The notes: a model not told the origin generated them from the letters alone. A stretch of DNA of 64,000 nucleotides from Bacillota bacterium (GCA_023391875.1 JAEWAB010000004.1:310001-374000), one strand, 5' to 3'; shown: positions 7,705 to 16,450, counted from the first letter of the stretch. Made by a program: numbers and translations.

Positions 7705-9012
7705 TCAATATTCCTTTGAAAGATTCAGTGCCCCTTCACCTTTCAAATAGTAGCCGAAATATTCCCGTACAATACGGTTCATGGTTTCAATACAATAACG
7801 GCTGTCGATTGTGCCCGTTCCCAGCATCTTAGCGAGGGTAGGAGAGAACAGCGGAAGGTCGGTAAAGTTTAAATGCCCCGCGCCTTTGAAAACGGTTTGA
7901 CGGGCATCCAAAGCATTTGCACTCGCTACCATGTTAGCATAAACGCCCGCATTCGCCAACCCCTCTTTATAATGATCTTCGTTATAAATATTTAAAAGCG
8001 GTACCGGGTAAGGCGTACTGTTTAGCACCTCCTTGCCGTTTACAAAGTCGGTCACTTCACCGAACATGGTGCCGTCAAGCACAACCACGGCATCCACCTC
8101 TGGCCGCTCTCTGCCGATTGCCGCAGCGGTTGCCCCGCCAAGCGAGTGGCCCATCAAGCCGATTTTATCGGTATCAATCAGCCGGTAAACCGAACCGGAG
8201 CTTTCACTTTTTGCGTTTTTCAGAATCGTATCCAATACAAAATCCATATCCCCCTTGCGGGTTTTCAGCCACGATTGCGACAGGTCATAACCTGTTTTGG
8301 CATCGCACTGCCCGTTTTGCACCATGAGTACATCGTTCATAAATTGGGGGTTTACCAATACCGTTTTGCCATCTGCCTGTTTGGTAAAGAATGAATGGTA
8401 GGTGTGGTCGATGCTGCATACGACATAGCCGTTGCTCGCAAGGTCTGCGAAGGTTGAGTAGTTGCTTCCCCTGAACCCGAAAGCACCGTGGGAGAAGATA
8501 ACGAGCGGCAAGCGTGCTTGATTTTCCTCCTGCGTCTTTGGGTACCAGAACTGAATCGTTACCCGCCTGTTTTCTTTACTATTATCATACAGTTCCATAC
8601 GGCTGGTGTCGGTTAAGGTGTAGCTTACGGTATCAACGGGGTACTGTCCGGTAGTCTCAGGCAGTTTGTACTGGGGAAAGATTATTGCAGGCAATATCGC
8701 GAAAATAAGTAATATGCATTTGCCTAAGCAACAAAGAATTGCCTTGAAGGCTTTATAGGGCCTCTCTTCTTTATGCTTTCTTATAAAAAAGACGATGCCG
8801 ACAGCGGCCTGTATCAGCAGCACCAGTAAAAGCATACCCCAGCGAAAGCTCGGTTCAATCACGTTGCAGACCATCAGTACAATCAGTAAAGAGACTAAGG
8901 CGAACCCGGCGATATACCCGTGGCCTTTGTGAAAGGATTTGCTTACAAGGTTCTCAATTAAGAGACCGACCTGAACCGACAGTAAAACCGCTAAAACAAT
9001 CAATGCTAACAT
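7705..9012 (-). CDS. Membrane-anchored alpha/beta hydrolase (PAF-acetylhydrolase/dienelactone hydrolase-like)
   Basis: 435 residues. Residues 1 to about 110 form four membrane helices; the rest is an alpha/beta hydrolase. Visible features are an oxyanion region at LPLVIFSHGAFGFRG, the nucleophile elbow GHSLGG, DAVVVLDGT and the likely catalytic His in GAGHLNF. SNGYVVCSIDHTYHSF and the long insert resemble platelet-activating-factor acetylhydrolase relatives. A hydrolase tied to the membrane suggests a lipid or lipid-like ester substrate, which is not shown. It is first in the LytTR/DUF3021 operon. Its ribosome binding site lies inside a hairpin (9020-9047). Confidence 0.8.
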   Translation of the reverse strand: MLALIVLAVLLSVQVGLLIENLVSKSFHKGHGYIAGFALVSLLIVLMVCNVIEPSFRWGMLLLVLLIQAAVGIVFFIRKHKEERPYKAFKAILCCLGKCILLIFAILPAIIFPQYKLPETTGQYPVDTVSYTLTDTSRMELYDNSKENRRVTIQFWYPKTQEENQARLPLVIFSHGAFGFRGSNYSTFADLASNGYVVCSIDHTYHSFFTKQADGKTVLVNPQFMNDVLMVQNGQCDAKTGYDLSQSWLKTRKGDMDFVLDTILKNAKSESSGSVYRLIDTDKIGLMGHSLGGATAAAIGRERPEVDAVVVLDGTMFGEVTDFVNGKEVLNSTPYPVPLLNIYNEDHYKEGLANAGVYANMVASANALDARQTVFKGAGHLNFTDLPLFSPTLAKMLGTGTIDSRYCIETMNRIVREYFGYYLKGEGALNLSKEY

Positions 9013-9019
9013 AAAATTA

Positions 9020-9047
9020 CTCCTTACAATTATGTTTCTGTAAGGAG
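9020..9047 (-). promoter_or_regulatory. Hairpin enclosing the hydrolase ribosome binding site
   Basis: In the transcript CTCCTTACA pairs perfectly over 9 bp with TGTAAGGAG, whose AAGGAG is the ribosome binding site of the hydrolase gene. Folding would hide the site, so translation may be conditional. Confidence 0.5.
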
Positions 9048-9109
9048 AATAATCTTTTTGTACCCCGTTCGCAATAGTATTTCATGCAAGTTGCAGTATG
9101 GGGCGGTAA

Positions 9110-9143
9110 GATGCAGGATATTGACAAAACAGCCCCCTGCATC
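9110..9143 (-). promoter_or_regulatory. Second hairpin upstream of the hydrolase gene
   Basis: GATGCAGG and CCTGCATC form an 8-bp perfect inverted repeat with an 18-nt loop, about 100-130 nt upstream of the hydrolase start. It may be a structured leader or a protein-binding site. The promoter position was not resolved, so whether it is transcribed is unknown. Confidence 0.3.
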
Positions 9144-9283
9144 ACAATAATAATTGAATATATCCCCGTGGGATGGTATCCTACAATTCGCGTTTTTCAG
9201 TGTTGTCGCTTTTACCCCAATTGCAAACACCGTTCCGTCCCATATTCATATAATGTATCATCCTATGAATAAGGAGTAATAGT

Positions 9284-10177
9284 ATGCTATCAAGAGAGCA
9301 GTATGTTATCATATCACTGGAGTATAACCTGTTCTGGTTAAGGATTATGAAAGAGCACGCGATTTTTATCGAAGGCTCGTTTACGCCGAAAGAAAAACAG
9401 CTGGCGGCTCAGGCAGACTCTTTTATGCAGCAGTATGAAAAGCTGCTGTCGAGCGCCATCGAGCAAGCCAATGGCTATGTTACCCGCGACGCGCTGCAGG
9501 CGGCACAGTATTATACGCGCTTTACCGAAGAAGCCGAGCGCCTCGTTACGCAGTTTACCGGCCTCAAGATTGACACGAACCTCACCCGCATGACGTATGA
9601 TGTCGCCCCTTATGGCCCCGGTACGACCTTTACGGCAAAAAAAGAGCAGGATGTCTCGACGCTCAACCAGAATGCCCTGGCGTTAACCAACTCGTTTGCG
9701 CAGTATAAAGCCGACCTGCTGAGCAAGCAGACGGCATGCCGGATTTTCACCTTCTTATACACCGCGGACCTGGAACATATTTTAAAAGAGGCCAGAAAAT
9801 ACATAGAGGTTTTAACCCGTTTACAAAACAAGGATGACCGCATCGAGCAGGATTACAGGTCCTTCTGGGCCAGCAATATGTCGGACCACGCGAAATCTAT
9901 GCGGGGCATGTTTGACCCGACCGAAACCCAGTATTTAAACGAGGCCAATCAATTTGCCAATATATTCGATACACTCCTGCAAAGCGGGCGGTTATCCGCC
10001 TTGGCGATGAACCCGTCGGAGGATGCCCCCTTGCCGCAGACGCAGGCAATCAGCGATTTTAAGGCCAATACCACACGCGGTTTGATTGAGTGTAAGGTAA
10101 AAGCCATTATGCCCGCGCTGTATACAGACCATCTCTTGCGCGAGGCGAACCATTTTATATATCTGATGAAGCTATAG
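9284..10177 (+). CDS. DUF2935 domain protein (helical, ferritin-like superfamily)
   Basis: 297 residues. Near the N-terminus EYNLFWLRIMKEHAIFIEG is the characteristic DUF2935 opening. A second related half starts around residue 145, with the matching stretch FWASNMSDHAKSMRGMF near residue 190. The family is common in Clostridia and Bacilli and is all-helical, with conserved E/H residues suggestive of metal binding; its role is not established. The ATG at 9284 follows AAGGAGTAATAGT. TATAAT at 9249-9254 is a likely -10. It stands alone, ending in a terminator. Confidence 0.85.
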   Translation: MLSREQYVIISLEYNLFWLRIMKEHAIFIEGSFTPKEKQLAAQADSFMQQYEKLLSSAIEQANGYVTRDALQAAQYYTRFTEEAERLVTQFTGLKIDTNLTRMTYDVAPYGPGTTFTAKKEQDVSTLNQNALALTNSFAQYKADLLSKQTACRIFTFLYTADLEHILKEARKYIEVLTRLQNKDDRIEQDYRSFWASNMSDHAKSMRGMFDPTETQYLNEANQFANIFDTLLQSGRLSALAMNPSEDAPLPQTQAISDFKANTTRGLIECKVKAIMPALYTDHLLREANHFIYLMKL

Positions 10178-10193
10178 CTGCTTTTATTTGCAT

Positions 10194-10223
10194 GGAGGAG
10201 GATCTGGACGGATCCTCCTTTTA
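10194..10223 (+). terminator. Terminator of the DUF2935 gene
   Basis: AGGAGGATC (10196-10204) pairs perfectly with GATCCTCCT (10211-10219), with a 6-nt loop and then a short T-run. It ends the transcript 20-40 nt after the stop codon. Confidence 0.85.
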
Positions 10224-10295
10224 TGTTATACTTTGTTGTGTTATAATAATTAAATAATATGTCTGGTGTGCATGCCATAAAAGGGAGACTTACAT

Positions 10296-11234
10296 ATGAT
10301 TGAAGAATTACGCGCAAAGCTTGCCGACCTTTCCGCTCAGCTGGAGCGTATGAAGAAAATTGACAACATGCTTCTGAACCTGAAAAAGGAAGAAGCGGAA
10401 CTAGCCCAGCGTGAGCACGAGCTAAAAATCGCGCTTTCCAAGGAAGAAGCGGATGTACAGCGCCTTGAAAAAACGACTGCTACCTCAGTTTTTTATACTA
10501 TTTTGGGCAAAAAAGATGTACAGATGGATAAGGAACAACAGGAAGCGTATGCTGCACGGTTAAAATATGATGCGGTCGTTTACCAGCTTGACGACTGCAA
10601 AATGCGCATAGAAAAACTATTGCGGGAGAGAACTGCACTTTCAGGTTGTTCCAAACAGTATGATCAGGTCTTTGCTCAATTACAGGAACTGCTTTTAGCC
10701 ACCCCCGCCTATGCCGAACAGCTCTGCACGTTGGAGCGGCAGCGCGGCGAGGCCGTCAGCCAGCTTAAAGAGGTGGACGAGGCCATTTCGGCAGGGAACG
10801 CTGCCATGATGCAGATTGAAAATATCGAAAAGAATCTCAGCAGCGCCGAGGGCTGGGGAACATGGGACCTGTTTGGCGGCGGGCTGGTATCCGACTTGGC
10901 AAAGCATTCGAAATTGGACGAGGCCCAGTCCGGAGCCGAGTACCTGCAGGTGCTGTTGAGCCGGTTTAGAAATGAGCTTGCGGATGTTCATATCAACACG
11001 CAGATGAATAACATCAACATTGACGGCTTCTTGCGTTTTGCCGATTACTTCTTTGACGGCCTGATTGCCGATTGGTCCGTTCTTTCCCGCATCCATGATT
11101 CGCAGGCAAGCGTACGCCAAATCAAGGAGCAGGTTGGTACTGCGTTATCAAGGTTATCCTTCATTAAAACTGCACGCGTTGCAGAGAACGCTGAGGTTGA
11201 AAAACAGATTAGAGAACTCGTGACGAATGCTTAG
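10296..11234 (+). CDS. Cytoplasmic coiled-coil protein, function unknown
   Basis: 312 residues, mostly charged helix. A long coiled coil covers about residues 1-60 (LRAKLADLSAQLERMKK), with more helix near 90-180. A conserved-looking insert near residue 185, WGTWDLFGGGL followed by DLAKHSKLDEAQ, breaks the coiled coil. I recall that motif from uncharacterised proteins in many bacteria. There is no signal peptide, membrane segment or nucleotide-binding motif. TATAAT at 10242-10247 is a possible -10. The gene stands alone between two terminators. Confidence 0.75.
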   Translation: MIEELRAKLADLSAQLERMKKIDNMLLNLKKEEAELAQREHELKIALSKEEADVQRLEKTTATSVFYTILGKKDVQMDKEQQEAYAARLKYDAVVYQLDDCKMRIEKLLRERTALSGCSKQYDQVFAQLQELLLATPAYAEQLCTLERQRGEAVSQLKEVDEAISAGNAAMMQIENIEKNLSSAEGWGTWDLFGGGLVSDLAKHSKLDEAQSGAEYLQVLLSRFRNELADVHINTQMNNINIDGFLRFADYFFDGLIADWSVLSRIHDSQASVRQIKEQVGTALSRLSFIKTARVAENAEVEKQIRELVTNA

Positions 11235-11266
11235 GTATCCCGCAGGATTTTTATCATCTTTATTTC

Positions 11267-11300
11267 AAAGGGCGGTATTTTTAAGATACCGCCCTTTAAA
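11267..11300. terminator. Terminator of the coiled-coil protein gene
   Basis: 12-bp perfect stem AAAGGGCGGTAT with ATACCGCCCTTT and a 7-nt loop. A-T ends on both sides make it usable in both directions. Confidence 0.85.
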
Positions 11301-11316
11301 TATTCAATATAAGCTT

Positions 11317-11350
11317 ATGTGCAGTTCAGAAAGGCCTCTGCACTGCGCAT
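11317..11350. repeat. Hairpin carrying the ATGTGCAGTTCA motif, possible repeat fragment
   Basis: ATGTGCAGT (11317-11325) pairs with ACTGCGCAT (11342-11350), with one wobble. Its ATGTGCAGTTCA resembles the ATGCGAAGTTCA unit of the repeats at 21.7, 57.9 and 58.6 kb. There is no T-run, so it is not a clear terminator. Confidence 0.35.
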
Positions 11351-11399
11351 TAAAAGGATATGTTATTTTAGCCTTCAAGCTTTATAGATTATAGTCAGG

Positions 11400-12005
11400 T
11401 CAATGGGTTTCACTTTCAATAACAGATTGCGTAGTACAATACCGGTTACCGCTTAATCGGCCTAACACATCAAGGTGAGACCAATCCACTTCACGCCCGT
11501 TATTCACCATCCCGTCCTTTGCGTGGAGCAGCAAAACCCGCCCGATAATAAGATTGCCCGCATTTGCCCCTTCACTGACGGTTACAATGCGGTCTAAAAC
11601 ACATTCAAAGGAAACCCTCGCTTCCTCAACCCTTTTTGGCCGTACCGTTTTAGAGGGAACCAACGTGATCCCCTTTATATAAGTGAGGTCTTCACCATAG
11701 GGGATAGGCCCGGCTGAGCACTCCATCGCGTGCAGCAGGTCTGTTGATACAATGTGAATCACAAATTCCTTCGTCTCTTCAATGTTGATTACCGTATCCT
11801 TTTTAGACCCGTCGCTTCGGTTCACCACAGAAAAGGCCAAAACAGGCGGCTGCCAGGATACCCCCGTAAAAAAGCTGAAGGGTGCTAAATTCGTCTCGCC
11901 ATTTGCGCTTAAGGTAGATACCCAGGCGATTGGGCGTGGTATGATGCTGCCGGTGAGTAAATCATGCGCATGACGCGCTTCTAAATCCCTTAAGTCCAGT
12001 TCCAT
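11400..12005 (-). CDS. Flavin reductase-like FMN-binding split-barrel protein
   Basis: 201 residues from the ATG at 12005; a GTG four codons upstream is the alternative start and both have weak ribosome binding sites. The fold signature is GSIIPRPIAWVSTLSANGE, then NLAPFSFFTGVSWQPPVLAF and GSKKDTVINIEETKEFVIH, typical of the flavin reductase-like family that binds FMN through its backbone. Members reduce flavins or serve as small FMN oxidoreductases; the partner here is unknown. The gene stands 68 nt downstream of the acetyltransferase gene. Confidence 0.85.
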   Translation of the reverse strand: MELDLRDLEARHAHDLLTGSIIPRPIAWVSTLSANGETNLAPFSFFTGVSWQPPVLAFSVVNRSDGSKKDTVINIEETKEFVIHIVSTDLLHAMECSAGPIPYGEDLTYIKGITLVPSKTVRPKRVEEARVSFECVLDRIVTVSEGANAGNLIIGRVLLLHAKDGMVNNGREVDWSHLDVLGRLSGNRYCTTQSVIESETH

Positions 12006-12073
12006 GCTGTTCACCACTCACATACTCGTAATATAGCGCTAATACTTGGGAGGTTCTCTGGATTGTACGTTTA

Positions 12074-12586
12074 TCATTTGCGCTTAACCGCAAGCAGAAA
12101 ATGAGGCATATCCACACCCCGGTAATGCTTAATAAACGTATCAACGCAGACCATGCCGTTTCGTTTGGCCACATTCTGCGACGGGATGTTGGTATCCCGG
12201 ATAATGGAATACACCTCATCCGCATTCAGTTTATCAAAAGCGTATTCCTTACAGGCGATGGCCGCCTCGCTCGCGTACCCGTGATGCCAATATGCTTTAT
12301 TAAAGAGATAGCCTACCTCCAAAACATTGCCGCCGTTGTACTCCTGCAGCGTCAATCCGCACTGCCCGATCATTTGGCCTGTTTCCTTCAAAACAACCGC
12401 CCATAAACCGAATCCATATTCTTTATAGCGGTCTAGCTGCTTGTTCAGCCATCCCTGAACCTCGGCCTGGCTGAATGCGCCCTCATAGGCATACATGACC
12501 TCATCATCCTGCAGAATCTTACAGAGTGACGGAAAATCGCCCTGTGTCATCTCTCTTAAAATCAGTCTTTTTGTCTCTAAAACCAT
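12074..12586 (-). CDS. GNAT-family N-acetyltransferase (RimJ/RimL-like)
   Basis: 170 residues. The N-terminus ETKRLILREMTQGDFPSL is the usual RimJ/RimL-like opening. The acetyl-CoA site area is GQCGLTLQ and VGYLFNKAYWHHGYASEA; DTNIPSQNVAKRNGM is the conserved C-terminal stretch. Family members acetylate ribosomal protein N-termini, antibiotics or small amines; the substrate is unknown. The ATG follows GGAAGGACAT. Confidence 0.88.
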   Translation of the reverse strand: MVLETKRLILREMTQGDFPSLCKILQDDEVMYAYEGAFSQAEVQGWLNKQLDRYKEYGFGLWAVVLKETGQMIGQCGLTLQEYNGGNVLEVGYLFNKAYWHHGYASEAAIACKEYAFDKLNADEVYSIIRDTNIPSQNVAKRNGMVCVDTFIKHYRGVDMPHFLLAVKRK

Positions 12587-12689
12587 ATGTCCTTCCCTCT
12601 GCGCACGGCCGGCATTTAAATCTTATTTAATGGTTTAACCCTGATGCGAAGCTTGCCGAACCTTGCGTATTTCGCACGCTCTCAATCTA

Positions 12690-13430
12690 CTAAGGATTTA
12701 TCTTTTTTGCAGATACAAGCAGCATCATCGGGCGGCGCAGCTCATCGCGCATACCCGGTACGCTATCAAGCAAATGCCCTGCCGGCTGTGGCTCCACGAT
12801 ACCGGTTATCGCAAACCCTTCCCGCAACAGTGTGTTGAGATAGGTGGTGAGCGTTTTATGGTACTTCACCACTGCTTCACCGAGGAACACTGTATTGCGT
12901 CTGCCCTCTGAAAAGTAGTTGTCCACAGGCCAGAATGTGCGGTTATGCTGATCGTCGTAAATCCAATCTTGTGTGCCATAGGCCGTAAATACCGGGTGCT
13001 CCACAGAAAAAACAAAGTCGCCGCTTACAGAGAGGCAGTGATGAACCTTTTTGCACACCGCCCCAAAGTCAGGGGTGTAATGAAAGGCCAGCGAGCTGAT
13101 AACCACGTCAAAGGAACCGGCAGGGAAGTCGATATCCTCCATGGCGATGCGCTTAAACGCCACATTCGGATAAGTGTTCTTTTCTCGGGCCACGGTCAGC
13201 ATCTTTTCCGATATATCGGTTCCCACAACATCCTTTGCGCCGTGCTCCGCAGCGTATAAACAATGCCAGCCAAAGCCGCAACCGATATCCAAAACCCGTT
13301 TTCCCTGAAAATCGGGCAGCATTCTTTGCAGCTCATGCCACTCGCCCGCCGCGCTCAGCCCTTCCACCGAGCGGGGGAAGCGGCTGTATGCCTCAAAGAA
13401 TTTTTCATCGTCGTATTTATTTTCTTTCAT
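12690..13430 (-). CDS. Class I SAM-dependent methyltransferase
   Basis: 246 residues. Motif I is VLDIGCGFGWHCLYA near residue 46, the acidic SAM-ribose loop follows at VGTDISEKML, and motif IV is FDVVISSLAFHY. A UbiE/type-11 methyltransferase fold is clear. The C-terminus (PQPAGHLLDSVPGMRDELRRP) is the one seen in small-molecule methyltransferases. The substrate is unknown. The start is supported by AAGGAGAAACC. It could be the first gene of a loose operon with the acetyltransferase and flavin reductase-like genes. Confidence 0.88.
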   Translation of the reverse strand: MKENKYDDEKFFEAYSRFPRSVEGLSAAGEWHELQRMLPDFQGKRVLDIGCGFGWHCLYAAEHGAKDVVGTDISEKMLTVAREKNTYPNVAFKRIAMEDIDFPAGSFDVVISSLAFHYTPDFGAVCKKVHHCLSVSGDFVFSVEHPVFTAYGTQDWIYDDQHNRTFWPVDNYFSEGRRNTVFLGEAVVKYHKTLTTYLNTLLREGFAITGIVEPQPAGHLLDSVPGMRDELRRPMMLLVSAKKINP

Positions 13431-13761
13431 GATGGTTTCTCCTTACGAAGAGAGTGATGCCAATATAAGTTTACTATACCATGAATACGGGTAAAGTAAA
13501 AGCTTTAAACCGCAAGGGCTGGGTCTTCTTGCCGTTTGTTCGGCTGAAAGATAAAAATGCACAGTTCAAGCAAACCGTTTGAACTGCGCATTTTCTTGTT
13601 CGGAGTACTATTACTTCATATTTTGCGAAGTTACTCCGCTCCCGCCTTTAAGGCCTCGCTCATGGAAACCACGGCATTTCGATTAAGCGCCTTGCTGAAG
13701 ATTCAGAACCATCAAGCAAAAGTTACCAAACTGAATGCACAACGTATATAAATCCAACGAA
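13431..13761. other. Gap between the methyltransferase and arsA genes
   Basis: 331 nt with no convincing gene. It holds the upstream region of the methyltransferase gene and the ars terminator hairpin. The stretch around 13617-13660 (TTTTGCGAAGTTACTCCGC) weakly resembles the repeat cores at 21.7 and 58.6 kb. Confidence 0.5.
13553..13594 (-). terminator. Terminator of the ars operon
   Basis: A long hairpin: AAATGCACAGTTCAA pairs with TTGAACTGCGCATTT over 15 bp with one wobble, followed on the reverse strand by TTTTTATC. It lies about 170 nt after the arsA stop. Both arms contain an ATGCRCAGTTCA-like 12-mer resembling the repeat motif elsewhere in the window. Confidence 0.65.
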
Positions 13762-15483
13762 TTATGGCAGCCGAAGGCCGTTCGCCGTCCAGCCGATAAC
13801 GGCAAAATGCCCATTCGTATGGTCATCCACTTTATTGATCCACTCAATTTCATTGCTCGCCTTCACGGCCAGCAGCCGGTTTGTCGTACCGGTTTGATAC
13901 AGGGAAGCGTTGATTACCCACCACTTTGCAGCAATTCCCGCACGTTTTAAGTCTTCCTCAAGGCGCATCGCTTCGTAAACCGGCGTAGCTTCCGCAAGCG
14001 TGATGATGATAACCTCGGTTTCGTCCGCATTGCGCAGCCTTGGTAGTAGCTTTTTCACCGGCTCGGGAATATCGCCCTGCGTACGCTGTACCTCCCGGTG
14101 ATAGCTTTGAGTGGAATCCAACAGCAGCAATGTATGCCCCGTCGGCGCGGTATCAATGACAACAACCTCATCTTCCGCCTTTTCAACAATCTGTGCAAAC
14201 GCCCTGAATACGGCGATTTCCTGCGTACAGGGGGAGCGTAAATCCTCCTCTACATAAGCGATGTCATCCTCAGACATGGTTTCACGTGCCTTGGCGAGCA
14301 CTTCTTCCTGATATTTTTGCAGCTCCGCGTGCTCGTCGATATGGCTCATGCTGATACCGCTATCCTCGTTGATGACAAACTTCAAATGAGCGGCAGGGTC
14401 GGTCGTGGCAAGATGCACCTTTCTCCCTTTCGCGGATAACCCCAAAGCAATCGCCGCCGCAATGGTTGTTTTACCAACGCCGCCTTTACCCATCGTAAAA
14501 ATGACCTTTTTATTCGTCTTATATAGATCCTCTAAAACATCTTGGAGCTGCAAAATCGTTTGTGCGTGTATCTTCTCATCCCGGAGGGTGTGATGATCGG
14601 AAGTGAGCAGTGCCCGCACATTTTCTATTCCCGTAATATTGTATGCCCTGAGCGGTATCTGATAGGTTTTCAGTCTTTGCAGCCCCTTTGGCATCTCTGT
14701 AAGCGCCTTTTGCTGCATTTGATACAGATCATCGGAAACACTGTCGTCATAAGCAGCCAGAATACCGTTTATCACCAATATCTGATTCTTTACCCCCAGA
14801 CCGGCAAGCTCCGTGGACGCTCTTTCCGCTTCTTTCAAAGGAACCAATTCGGGACGGGAAACAAGAATGAGGGTGGTCATAGTACCGTTCGATAATGTTT
14901 CCACGGCCTTTTTGTATATTGCTTTTTTGCTTTCAAGGCCTGCCAGCTGCCCAAGGCAGGAAGCACCGTGCGTGCTTTCGCTGATAAAATTACTCCAGGC
15001 TGAGGGTAATTGAAGCATACGCAGGGTATGGCCTGTGGGCGCGGTATCAAAGATGATGTGGTCATATTCTTGCTGGATACTTTCGTCGGTAATAAAATTT
15101 GAGAATTCATTGAAAGCGGCAATCTCAACGGTACAGGAACCGGAGAGCTGTTCCTCCATGTTTTTTATCACCACATCGGGCAGCTTGCCGCGAAAGGGTG
15201 CGATGACGCTTTCTCTGTATTCAGCCGCCGCTTGGATAGGGTCAAGATTGGATACAACAAGCCCGGGTACCTCTATAATGGCGGTACCCTTATTCGTAAG
15301 CTCGGTATGAAAAACGTCCTGCAGGTTTGAAGCGGGGTCGGTACTGATCAATAGCACCTTTTTCCCGGTGTCCGCAAGGGTAACGGCTGTGGCGCAAGCG
15401 GCGGAGGTTTTGCCTACACCGCCTTTCCCTGTAAAAAACAGATATTTGGTAAGCGTAATTACTTGCGGGTTAAAATTCTCCAT
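13762..15483 (-). CDS. arsA: ArsA arsenite-stimulated ATPase, two-domain form
   Basis: 573 residues, the full two-half ArsA. P-loops of the deviant GKGGVGKT type lie at residues 19-26 and 332-339, each followed by the DTAPTGHT switch sequence (near 146 and 444). The three Cys of the arsenite site are present: C117 (GSCTVEIAAF), C176 (GASCLGQ) and C419 (SPCTQEIAVF). It hydrolyses ATP to drive arsenite efflux through the membrane pump and receives As(III) from ArsD. It is the last gene of arsR-acr3-arsD-arsA. Pairing ArsA with Acr3 instead of ArsB is common in Firmicutes and archaea. Confidence 0.96.
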   Translation of the reverse strand: MENFNPQVITLTKYLFFTGKGGVGKTSAACATAVTLADTGKKVLLISTDPASNLQDVFHTELTNKGTAIIEVPGLVVSNLDPIQAAAEYRESVIAPFRGKLPDVVIKNMEEQLSGSCTVEIAAFNEFSNFITDESIQQEYDHIIFDTAPTGHTLRMLQLPSAWSNFISESTHGASCLGQLAGLESKKAIYKKAVETLSNGTMTTLILVSRPELVPLKEAERASTELAGLGVKNQILVINGILAAYDDSVSDDLYQMQQKALTEMPKGLQRLKTYQIPLRAYNITGIENVRALLTSDHHTLRDEKIHAQTILQLQDVLEDLYKTNKKVIFTMGKGGVGKTTIAAAIALGLSAKGRKVHLATTDPAAHLKFVINEDSGISMSHIDEHAELQKYQEEVLAKARETMSEDDIAYVEEDLRSPCTQEIAVFRAFAQIVEKAEDEVVVIDTAPTGHTLLLLDSTQSYHREVQRTQGDIPEPVKKLLPRLRNADETEVIIITLAEATPVYEAMRLEEDLKRAGIAAKWWVINASLYQTGTTNRLLAVKASNEIEWINKVDDHTNGHFAVIGWTANGLRLP

Positions 15484-15580
15484 ATGGGTACCTCTGTTCT
15501 ATGTTTAAATGGTAAGGGCATATCTCTTGAGAAATCGAATGCAGTGAGAGATAAGCCCTTTTATAGGCTGCCTGATACCA

Positions 15581-16450
15581 TCAGCCGCAATTTCCGCCAG
15601 AGCAGCCGCAGCCTCCGATTTTCTTTGGTTTTACCTTTACTGCTTTCGGTTCCTTATCCAATATGCCTGCGGGAATATTCAGTAGGCTTGTAAACTCTTC
15701 ATTGGTAGGATATCTGCCTGTTATGATGATTTCTCCATCCACAACGATGGCGGGCAGTTCATCCACGCCCTTGATATTGATCAGTTCGTTTACAGCTTTA
15801 TTGTTAACAAATTCCTGCGGTGCGTTTGAGAGATTATACCGTTGCACTACAATACCGTTTTTCTTTAATGTACTAAGAAGCGTCGAAATTCTGAGCAGTT
15901 CCGGGTCAATACTTACTCCGCAAAGCCCTGTTTCACAGCACATGGCGGGCTCATAAATAGACATTTTTCTCATAGAGATACCTTCTTTCATTGAATTTAT
16001 TTGAGAATCGATCCCCGTGAAGAAGCGTTTCAGGTTATCGGGCATTGTGTAGGAATTTTCGTCCTGCGGGAGCTGCCCGTAAATCGCCCGTAGAATACCG
16101 TCCATCAGCATCGCCTTTGGCGGCTGTTCGTAGGTTTCCTCTTCATAGGTAAATGTCCGGCAATCCACATCATCGCCGCAGATTTTGCCGCAACTGCAAC
16201 AGTTGTTTTCCTTAACATTGCCGCAAATGTCGAGGCCGTTCACTCGAATGGTTGGTGAGCTTAAAAAGCGGTATTGTTCCGCAAGCTCTCTTGTGATGAT
16301 ATTAACTTTGTTAACTTTCACCGTATACCCCAGCGCATCCAGTACGCCGGAAAGCTCCGCAAGGGCCTCATGCAAGGTGCCATCGGTCGCCATACAGCGG
16401 TCACAGGTATTCAAGTCCAGATACAGAAAATCAATCGTCAGTGTTTTCAT
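15581..16450 (-). CDS. arsD: DUF2703-ArsD fusion arsenic metallochaperone
   Basis: 289 residues in one unbroken frame. Residues 1-155 are a DUF2703 thioredoxin-like domain (FLYLDLNTCDRC, C16/C19) with a Cys-rich segment C76-C97 (NNCCSCGKICG). Residues 160-289 are ArsD; counted from M160 its Cys fall at 12, 13 and 18, exactly the three essential As(III) ligands of the E. coli protein, with a C-terminal GGCGCSGGNCG. ArsD hands arsenite to ArsA. The ATG at 16450 follows AAAGGA. M160 (ATG at 15973) also has its own GAAGG site 7 nt upstream, so free ArsD may be made too. Confidence 0.92.
   Translation of the reverse strand: MKTLTIDFLYLDLNTCDRCMATDGTLHEALAELSGVLDALGYTVKVNKVNIITRELAEQYRFLSSPTIRVNGLDICGNVKENNCCSCGKICGDDVDCRTFTYEEETYEQPPKAMLMDGILRAIYGQLPQDENSYTMPDNLKRFFTGIDSQINSMKEGISMRKMSIYEPAMCCETGLCGVSIDPELLRISTLLSTLKKNGIVVQRYNLSNAPQEFVNNKAVNELINIKGVDELPAIVVDGEIIITGRYPTNEEFTSLLNIPAGILDKEPKAVKVKPKKIGGCGCSGGNCG

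Noticed and set aside
9030..9230. 66-codon reverse frame between the hydrolase and DUF2935 genes.
   Set aside because: It overlaps the structured leader of the hydrolase gene, lacks a ribosome binding site and has no protein-like pattern.
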